From Hyphomonas jannaschiana VP2 (lineage in GTDB: Bacteria > Pseudomonadota > Alphaproteobacteria > Caulobacterales > Hyphomonadaceae), in the NCBI RefSeq assembly GCF_000685215.1, contig NZ_ARYJ01000007.1, positions 124,001-188,000 on the forward strand: a stretch of 64,000 bases of DNA. The letters run 5' to 3'. Positions 58,739-64,000 of the stretch are shown in pieces. The notes beneath the pieces are model-generated. The model saw only the letters and a program-made list of their open reading frames with translations. It was not told where the DNA came from and did not search any database. The position numbers and the translations under genes are program-made. How positions within the stretch are numbered: the stretch's first letter is position 1; every line of letters begins with the position of its first letter.

Positions 58739-59247
58739 TGCCTGCCTCTGCAACCCGCAAACAGTTCCGCCTGAACGGATGGCACGTCTTCCTGATGCTG
58801 TGCGCATTCTTCGGGTTCATGTTCATCGTCAACGGGATCTTCCTGTGGGCGGCCCTGAGCTCGTTCCCGGGAGAAGACGAACAGAAATCCTACGTCCAGG
58901 GCCTTCACTATAACGAGACCATTTCGGCGCGCCGGATCCAGGAAGAACAGGGCTGGTCAGCTCAAATCGGCCTTACCCCGACAGAGATGGGCGACCGGCT
59001 GGTGGTGCGCATCCTCAATCGGGACGACGCCCCACTCGCAACACAGGATATTCAGGCTCAACTGCGCCGCACCGTTACCGGCGCGGAAGATGTTCCGGTC
59101 GAACTTCAGCGCAGCGCAAACGGCGACTATTTTGCCGACATCAGCCTGCTCGAGAAAGGCGTATGGGAAGCGCGAGTGCAAGCAAGCATCCCATATGGTA
59201 CAGATCAGGTTGAGTTCACAGCGAGCAAGAAACTGATCATTCCATGA
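58738..59247 (+). CDS. ccoH: cbb3 assembly protein CcoH (FixH)
   Basis: A 169-residue protein with one N-terminal helix (VFLMLCAFFGFMFIVNGIFL) and a periplasmic domain. The helix-plus-YVQGLHYNETI segment is typical of FixH, needed for oxidase maturation and associated with CcoI. It overlaps ccoG by one base and ccoI by four (ATGA), so the assembly genes are translated together. Confidence 0.92.
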   Translation: MPASATRKQFRLNGWHVFLMLCAFFGFMFIVNGIFLWAALSSFPGEDEQKSYVQGLHYNETISARRIQEEQGWSAQIGLTPTEMGDRLVVRILNRDDAPLATQDIQAQLRRTVTGAEDVPVELQRSANGDYFADISLLEKGVWEARVQASIPYGTDQVEFTASKKLIIP

Positions 59248-61460
59248 GCACGACGGACGTCCTCGCGCATACGCGTGACTGGTCCCTCAGCGACACACCA
59301 GATCAGGAGTCGCCATATTCGGGCCTGTCCGCTTTTGTGCAGAAAAGCGGCAAATCCCAACACCTGGAGCTTCATGTTTCAGGCGCCAAATGTGCGGGAT
59401 GCCTGGCCAAGATAGAAAAATCTGTCGGCGCCCTTGAGGGCGTCTCCGAAGCCCGGCTGAACCTCTCCACAGGCAAGTTCAACATCACCTGGCAAGGTCC
59501 CCTGCCCGCGTCACAAATTGCCGAAACCGTATCGGGTCTTGGTTATGGAGTGAGTGCCGCAGCGGAGACCGACGCTGATGAGGTACAGCGCAAGGAAGAG
59601 AGAGACCTTCTTCTGGCGATGGGCGTTGCCGCATTTGCAGCGGCCAACATCATGCTGCTTTCTGTTTCTGTCTGGTCCGGCGCCGGTGAGATGGGTAGCA
59701 ACACCAAGCAAATCATGCATGCGATTTCAGGTGTGATTGCACTGCCGGCAATTGTATTCTCCGGGCGGCCCTTTTTCCGGTCGGCCTGGTCTGTCCTGAG
59801 ACGCGGCCGGGCCAATATGGATGTGCCAATCTCATTGGCCATCATTCTGGCCTTCACCGTCAGCGTTGTTGAAACAATCCGCGGCGGCGAACACGCCTAT
59901 TTCGACGCAGCAGCAATGCTGATCTTCTTCCTTCTGATCGGACGGTTTCTTGAAGCCCGCGTCAGACGGCGCGCCTGTTCCGCTGCGAATGATCTTGCCG
60001 GCATGTCGAGCCGGGCGGTTACGCGTGTCGACTGCGATGGAAACGCAATCAAGGTGAACCCCGGCGTTGTGGCGCCGGGCGACACAATCCTTCTCGCGCA
60101 GGGGGAAAGAGCGGTCGTCGATATGGCGCTCGCCGATGACATCTGCGAGCTGGACGAAAGCCTGGTGACCGGGGAAAGCGCCCCTCACGTCCTCACCAAA
60201 GGGATGAGAATTTACGCTGGCTCGGTGAACCTCTCCGGCCCGGTTCAGGCGAAAGCGCTGTCACGCGCCTCGGACTCCCTGCTTGCTGACATCGGACGGA
60301 TGCTGGAGGCTGGCGAACAGCGGCGCTCGGCCTACCGCCGGATCGCGGACAAGGCTGTCGCCCTCTACGTGCCGTTCGTTCACTCTGCCGCGGCACTGAC
60401 ATTCATTGGCTGGATGCTGGTGGGTGCAGGATTCCGGGAATCCATCCTTATCGCGGTTTCGACCCTGATCATTACCTGCCCCTGCGCCCTCGCCCTCGCT
60501 GCACCGGTGGCGCATGTTGTTGCTGCGGGCAAACTCTTCCAGCGTGGTATTTTCCTGAAATCGGGTGACGCGCTGGAGCGTTTCGCTTCCGTCGACCGGA
60601 TCGTACTGGACAAAACCGGCACGCTTTCACTCGGTGTCCCACAGTTGAACGAATACACGGGCTCACAGGAGATCGCTGATGCCGCCCTGCTCGCGCGCTC
60701 AAGCCGCCATCCGCTTTCACGCGCCATCTCAGATGTGGCTGGCCCGGGGCCTGTCGCGCCGGATGTCAAAGAAGTCCCTGGCTGCGGTCTTGAAGCGACT
60801 GTCGAAGGCCAATTGTGGCGCCTGGGATCAGGCCGCTGGATTGGCGTAAACAGTGGCGAGACCCACACGCGCAACCTGTATCTGCAGCGCGGTGATGAGG
60901 CGCCGGTCGCTCTGGAATTCACCGACCGCCTTATCCCGGGGACGGATCAGGCTATCCGCGCCCTTGAGAACGCGGGATATGAGACGGAAATCCTCTCTGG
61001 CGATACCGAGGACAGAGTCCGGGAAGTCGCATCCGAGCTTGGGATTTCCCGCTTCACAGCTGCAGCATCTCCACAGGACAAGGCTGCCTACCTGGAGTCT
61101 CTTCGGGATCAGGGGCACAAGGTCCTGATGGTTGGTGACGGCCTCAATGACGCTGGCGCACTCTCCCTGGCGCATGCTTCGGTGACACCCGGCTCCGCGA
61201 TTGACATCAGCCAGTCTGCTAGCGACGCGGTGTATTCCGGTGGCATTCAGTCCCTGCCGGTTTTACTCAAACTGTCGAAACGCACACGAAGCGTCATGCT
61301 CGAAAACTTCACCTTCGCGGCACTATACAATCTGGTCGCGATACCGATTGCCGTCACCGGCCATGCCACACCACTGGTCGCGGCCCTCGCCATGTCATTT
61401 TCATCAGTGGCGGTATCACTTAACGCGATCCGCCTCGCAGCATTCACGCAAGACGAGTAA
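59244..61460 (+). CDS. ccoI: Copper P-type ATPase CcoI (FixI)
   Basis: A 738-residue P1B-type ATPase that delivers copper for the cbb3 active site. It has one N-terminal heavy-metal domain with GAKCAGCLAKIEKS, the membrane CPC motif (IITCPCALALAAP), the phosphorylation site DKTGTLS, the actuator TGES (LVTGESAP) and GDGLNDAGAL. The single HMA domain and eight-helix layout match FixI rather than the copper-detoxifying CopA. ccoS begins one base after its stop. Confidence 0.96.
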   Translation: MSTTDVLAHTRDWSLSDTPDQESPYSGLSAFVQKSGKSQHLELHVSGAKCAGCLAKIEKSVGALEGVSEARLNLSTGKFNITWQGPLPASQIAETVSGLGYGVSAAAETDADEVQRKEERDLLLAMGVAAFAAANIMLLSVSVWSGAGEMGSNTKQIMHAISGVIALPAIVFSGRPFFRSAWSVLRRGRANMDVPISLAIILAFTVSVVETIRGGEHAYFDAAAMLIFFLLIGRFLEARVRRRACSAANDLAGMSSRAVTRVDCDGNAIKVNPGVVAPGDTILLAQGERAVVDMALADDICELDESLVTGESAPHVLTKGMRIYAGSVNLSGPVQAKALSRASDSLLADIGRMLEAGEQRRSAYRRIADKAVALYVPFVHSAAALTFIGWMLVGAGFRESILIAVSTLIITCPCALALAAPVAHVVAAGKLFQRGIFLKSGDALERFASVDRIVLDKTGTLSLGVPQLNEYTGSQEIADAALLARSSRHPLSRAISDVAGPGPVAPDVKEVPGCGLEATVEGQLWRLGSGRWIGVNSGETHTRNLYLQRGDEAPVALEFTDRLIPGTDQAIRALENAGYETEILSGDTEDRVREVASELGISRFTAAASPQDKAAYLESLRDQGHKVLMVGDGLNDAGALSLAHASVTPGSAIDISQSASDAVYSGGIQSLPVLLKLSKRTRSVMLENFTFAALYNLVAIPIAVTGHATPLVAALAMSFSSVAVSLNAIRLAAFTQDE

Positions 61461-61461
61461 A

Positions 61462-61614
61462 ATGACCGGCATCCTCTTTCTCATTCCGATTGCCCTCTTC
61501 ATGGGGCTGCTCGGATTAGGAGCATTCATCTGGTCTGTCCGATCAGGGCAATTCGACGATCCTGAAGGATCGGCCAATCGCATTCTGATCGATGATGAAG
61601 ACAAGCCCCTTTAG
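61462..61614 (+). CDS. ccoS: cbb3 assembly protein CcoS
   Basis: A 50-residue protein starting MTGILFLIPIALFMGLLGLG, with one membrane helix followed by FIWSVRSGQFDDPEGSANRI, the diagnostic CcoS/FixS motif. It helps place heme b and copper in the oxidase. It is the last gene of the cco run and ends tail to tail with pxpC, sharing TTAG. Confidence 0.95.
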   Translation: MTGILFLIPIALFMGLLGLGAFIWSVRSGQFDDPEGSANRILIDDEDKPL

Positions 61615-62540
61615 AGGCGCAGGTCCGGTATCCAGCTTCTGAAGAACGCCACCTTCTCCCGCAGATCATCTGCAGCTTCTTCGGGCGTCCTTTTCAGGAA
61701 TTGGATGCGGTCACCTGGCCGGATTTGCCCGAGCACGTGATGATCCGCATGGGTTACCTGCAGAACATGCGGGTACCCCCCTGTCGTCTGCGCATCCTGA
61801 AGCAGAATGAATGCCGCGCCGGAAGGCGTCAGCTGGATACCACCGGGAAAGATTGGCGCGCTGGGTCTGAGTGCCGTCTTCTGTAAGCGCGGCCAGGAAC
61901 CTGTCACTTCAATGCCTGTCCTGTCGGCCCGGCGCGATGCCACGAAGTCCTGTTTTTTATCCCAACCGGCAATCAGGCTTTCATCAGGCCCCGGAACACA
62001 GCGCAAGGCAAATCCATGAGAAAAGACCTGCCGCATATGTTCGGGCGTTTCCAGATGTCCTGGGTCGACATCCGAAGCGCTTACAGCAAGGACATCTCCG
62101 CTTTTAAGTGCGCGGCCTTCGTATCCGCCAAACGCCGCCGGCAGATAGGTTGACGTGCTTCCCAGAAATGTAGTCCCCGTGAAGCCTCCGGCTACAGCGA
62201 TGTATACTCGCGCCCCCGCTTCCGCAGAGCCTAGCTCTATGGCATCCCCTGCCCTAACGGACAGGGTCTGGTGCATGGGCTTGGCTTCGCCATTTATCCG
62301 AACCGTTACCGGGGCCCCTGTCATCGCAATTTTTGCGTCAGCCTGAGCCGCAAGTGAGAACATGCCGAACGGTATCTCAAGCGAACAGGCATCCGGAGGA
62401 TTACCCACCAACCTGTTGGCGAGGGCCATGGACAGCGGGTCTGCCGGACCGGACGCTGGCACGCCCATGTGACGCAAACCATGTCGCGGTGCCGCTTGCA
62501 GCGTCACCTGAAGCCCCGGCTTTGTTACAACGAAACTCAT
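61611..62540 (-). CDS. pxpC: 5-oxoprolinase subunit PxpC (KipA type)
   Basis: A 309-residue biotin-dependent-carboxylase-like domain protein of the PxpC family. It starts FVVTKPGLQVTLQAAPRHGL and has the conserved GVPASGPADPLSMALANRLVG segment and the RPGDRIQF end. With PxpA and PxpB it hydrolyses 5-oxoproline to glutamate using ATP. The start at MSFVVTKPG lies two bases downstream of the end of pxpB. Confidence 0.93.
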   Translation of the reverse strand: MSFVVTKPGLQVTLQAAPRHGLRHMGVPASGPADPLSMALANRLVGNPPDACSLEIPFGMFSLAAQADAKIAMTGAPVTVRINGEAKPMHQTLSVRAGDAIELGSAEAGARVYIAVAGGFTGTTFLGSTSTYLPAAFGGYEGRALKSGDVLAVSASDVDPGHLETPEHMRQVFSHGFALRCVPGPDESLIAGWDKKQDFVASRRADRTGIEVTGSWPRLQKTALRPSAPIFPGGIQLTPSGAAFILLQDAQTTGGYPHVLQVTHADHHVLGQIRPGDRIQFLKRTPEEAADDLREKVAFFRSWIPDLRL

Positions 62541-62541
62541 G

Positions 62542-63174
62542 TCAGCCGCCCACAAGCTTCAGGCTGATTGGCTGGCCTGCCTGTAGAAGGAAAGGCTCAT
62601 GTCGTTTTGCGTCGAACAGCCTTTCGTGAACGCGCCCAATAATTGGCCAGCCACCCGGCCCTCCAAGGGCATACAGGCCTATCTGACCGCTCAGCAGCCC
62701 GACTGACCCGGCGGGCACCCTTACTCTGGGTACGGAAAGGCGTTCGGCCACCAGGCTTTTGTCCACACCGTCGACATAGGCAAATCCCGGAGTGAATCCG
62801 AGCATGTCCACGACCAGATCGCTCTGAATCACTTTTTGCAGAAACGCGTCAGTCGACAGGTTGTTTTGCTGCGCAAGCGCTTCAAGGTCCGGCGCGTTTG
62901 CGGATGAGGTGTCCAGCGTGAGCTCAATTGGCTCCCCTGTTCCGGACGATTGTTCCTCATAGCTCTTCAGCCAGTCCTTTAATTGGGCAACAGCCTCCGA
63001 GGGAGCGCACATAAAAGGATCGAACCGAACAGCCACGATCTCCTTCCCCGGCACAACATCGAGCCAACGCCCACTTGTGCGCAGTGCCTGAGCAAGCGCA
63101 TGGCGATGTGCCCTGTCAGCTGGCCTCAGGCACACAGCGTCATCACCAAGAAGGCTAATATTGCAATCGATCAC
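62542..63174 (-). CDS. pxpB: 5-oxoprolinase subunit PxpB (KipI type)
   Basis: A 210-residue KipI-family protein. It shows the MLGFTPGFAYVDGVD motif, VPRVRVPAGSVGLLSGQIG and the GGPGGWPIIGRV segment typical of PxpB. The protein works in a complex with PxpC and PxpA in 5-oxoproline breakdown. It starts three bases after the pxpA stop. Confidence 0.93.
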   Translation of the reverse strand: MIDCNISLLGDDAVCLRPADRAHRHALAQALRTSGRWLDVVPGKEIVAVRFDPFMCAPSEAVAQLKDWLKSYEEQSSGTGEPIELTLDTSSANAPDLEALAQQNNLSTDAFLQKVIQSDLVVDMLGFTPGFAYVDGVDKSLVAERLSVPRVRVPAGSVGLLSGQIGLYALGGPGGWPIIGRVHERLFDAKRHEPFLLQAGQPISLKLVGG

Positions 63175-63177
63175 GTC

Positions 63178-63930
63178 TTAAACCTCGATCGTCACGCCGC
63201 GTTCCAGCAAAGACGTCTTAAGCAGGTGCGCCGCACGGGCTGCGCCAGGCGTGTCTCCATGCAGACAAATTGTATCGGCCGAGACTCTGATCATTTCCCC
63301 TGTCCGGGCCGTGACACGACGAGACTCAATCAGGTTCAGGACCTGTTTCAGCTGACGCGCGTTATCGGTAATCAGCGCGCCTTCGGTGGTACGGGGTGTC
63401 AGGCTGCCATCGGCCTCATAAGAGCGGTCCGCAAATGCCTCAGCGACAAAATGAAGACCAGCCCGTTTTGCGCACGCTTCCAGCTTTGACTCCGGCGGCC
63501 CAACAAGTTCCGGAATCTCCGTTTCGAGGCACAGGGAGACCACGCTTTCTGCGAGGGTCTCACTCTTCGCTGCGTCATTGTACAAAGCGCCATGCGGCTT
63601 GAGGTGAGAAACCAACGCGCTTCGCTCCCGGGCGATCGCTTTCAGCGTCCTGACCTGAGACATGAGAGAGCGGAAAAGGTCTTGGTCACCAATATTTGCC
63701 CGTGATCGGCCGAAACCTTCCCGGTCAGGGTAAGACGGGTGTGCGCCAATTCTCACGCCCCTGGCCTGTGCGGCACGGATAGTTGCGACCATCGTCTCGT
63801 CATCACCCGCATGACCTCCGCAGGCGATGCTGCATCGGGTTACAACATCCAGGATTGCACGATCGAGCGCCCGGCCTTCAGGCCCTGGCAATTCGCCGAC
63901 ATCCGCGTTCAGACAAATCGAAGTTCTCAT
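63178..63930 (-). CDS. pxpA: 5-oxoprolinase subunit PxpA (LamB/YcsF type)
   Basis: A 250-residue LamB/YcsF-family protein. It begins ICLNADVGE and has SIACGGHAGD, GAHPSYPDREGFGR and SHLKPHGALYND, the conserved metal/phosphate-binding loops. It forms the catalytic 5-oxoprolinase with PxpBC. The ATG lies in an ATGA overlap with the end of the upstream partial gene, so the cluster is at least four genes long. Confidence 0.95.
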   Translation of the reverse strand: MRTSICLNADVGELPGPEGRALDRAILDVVTRCSIACGGHAGDDETMVATIRAAQARGVRIGAHPSYPDREGFGRSRANIGDQDLFRSLMSQVRTLKAIARERSALVSHLKPHGALYNDAAKSETLAESVVSLCLETEIPELVGPPESKLEACAKRAGLHFVAEAFADRSYEADGSLTPRTTEGALITDNARQLKQVLNLIESRRVTARTGEMIRVSADTICLHGDTPGAARAAHLLKTSLLERGVTIEV

Positions 63931-64000
63931 GGCCAGACTCCGAATGCCCGGAGGACAAGCCTCAGTCCGAACCCGCTAGCGATAAGCACAACGACACCGC
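63927..64000 (-). CDS. C-terminus of a hydrophobic protein upstream of pxpA (partial)
   Basis: The last 23 full codons of a frame that enters from the window edge and ends in the ATGA overlap with pxpA. The visible end (VVVLIASGFGLRLVLRAFGVW) is hydrophobic, with two arginines, as in the last helix of a transporter. Membrane transporters are common partners of pxp genes, but the family cannot be named from so little sequence. Confidence 0.6.
   Translation of the reverse strand, partial: GVVVLIASGFGLRLVLRAFGVWP

Overview
The window is chromosomal DNA of an alphaproteobacterium, most likely from the Caulobacterales/Hyphomonadaceae side. The clues are a LexA operator of the alphaproteobacterial GTTC-N7-GTTC type in front of lexA, the gene order trpEGDC-lexA-comEC-gltX-gltA, a large TonB-dependent receptor, HspQ, and a fixLJ/ccoNOQP-GHIS respiratory block. 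GC is high. Genes are packed tightly with many ATGA start/stop overlaps. I see no rRNA, transposase, integrase, CRISPR array or phage gene, so this is core chromosome with a few accessory genes. No stretch longer than about 300 bases lacks a gene.

Bases 1-9.7k (minus strand) hold the start of purL, a TonB-dependent receptor with its own terminator, an adenine-deaminase-type enzyme, a TPR-sulfotransferase, purQ, gltA (with a clear terminator) and gltX. comEC then runs on plus and meets lexA tail to tail. The tryptophan genes trpC, trpD, trpG, trpE and a PpiD/SurA-type periplasmic folding factor form one minus-strand run (12.5-18.3k). tpiA, secG and pyrG follow on plus. Next come an SDR, a cyclopropane-fatty-acid-synthase-like methyltransferase and a photolyase (21.4-25.0k, minus), which look like a light/oxidative-damage operon diverging from hldE.

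Bases 26.5-44.8k are a mosaic: a tiny ORF, hspQ, a Ppx/GppA protein with rlmE, a sulfotransferase, an extended dodecin, a GFA protein with a cysteine-rich lipoprotein, a bacterial indoleamine 2,3-dioxygenase, guaB, two unrecognised proteins, GNAT, an RsmB-type rRNA methyltransferase, a TPR/Asp-Asn-hydroxylase protein, guaA, rpiB, a TIGR03084-like protein, a crotonase, a CaiB-type CoA-transferase, tRNA-Ser(UGA) and a DUF2804 protein. Bases 45-50.8k hold rlpA, dac, tmk, holB, tatD and a PhnP-like metallohydrolase.

Bases 51-61.6k form a complete oxygen-response unit. A single-domain receiver, FixJ, a heme-PAS FixL and an 88-residue cysteine-bearing membrane protein lie on minus. Divergent from them are ccoNOQP (cbb3 oxidase) and ccoGHIS (its assembly factors, including the copper ATPase). 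ccoQ and ccoS are very short but intact. The window ends with pxpCBA (5-oxoprolinase) on minus and the last codons of an upstream hydrophobic protein.

The most unusual points are the two uncharacterised proteins flanking fixLJ, the dodecin with a cysteine-bearing tail, the structured guaB leader, the isolated IDO, and the fact that most convergent gene pairs share or nearly share their stop codons. I did not find a clearly new multi-gene defence or mobile system here.
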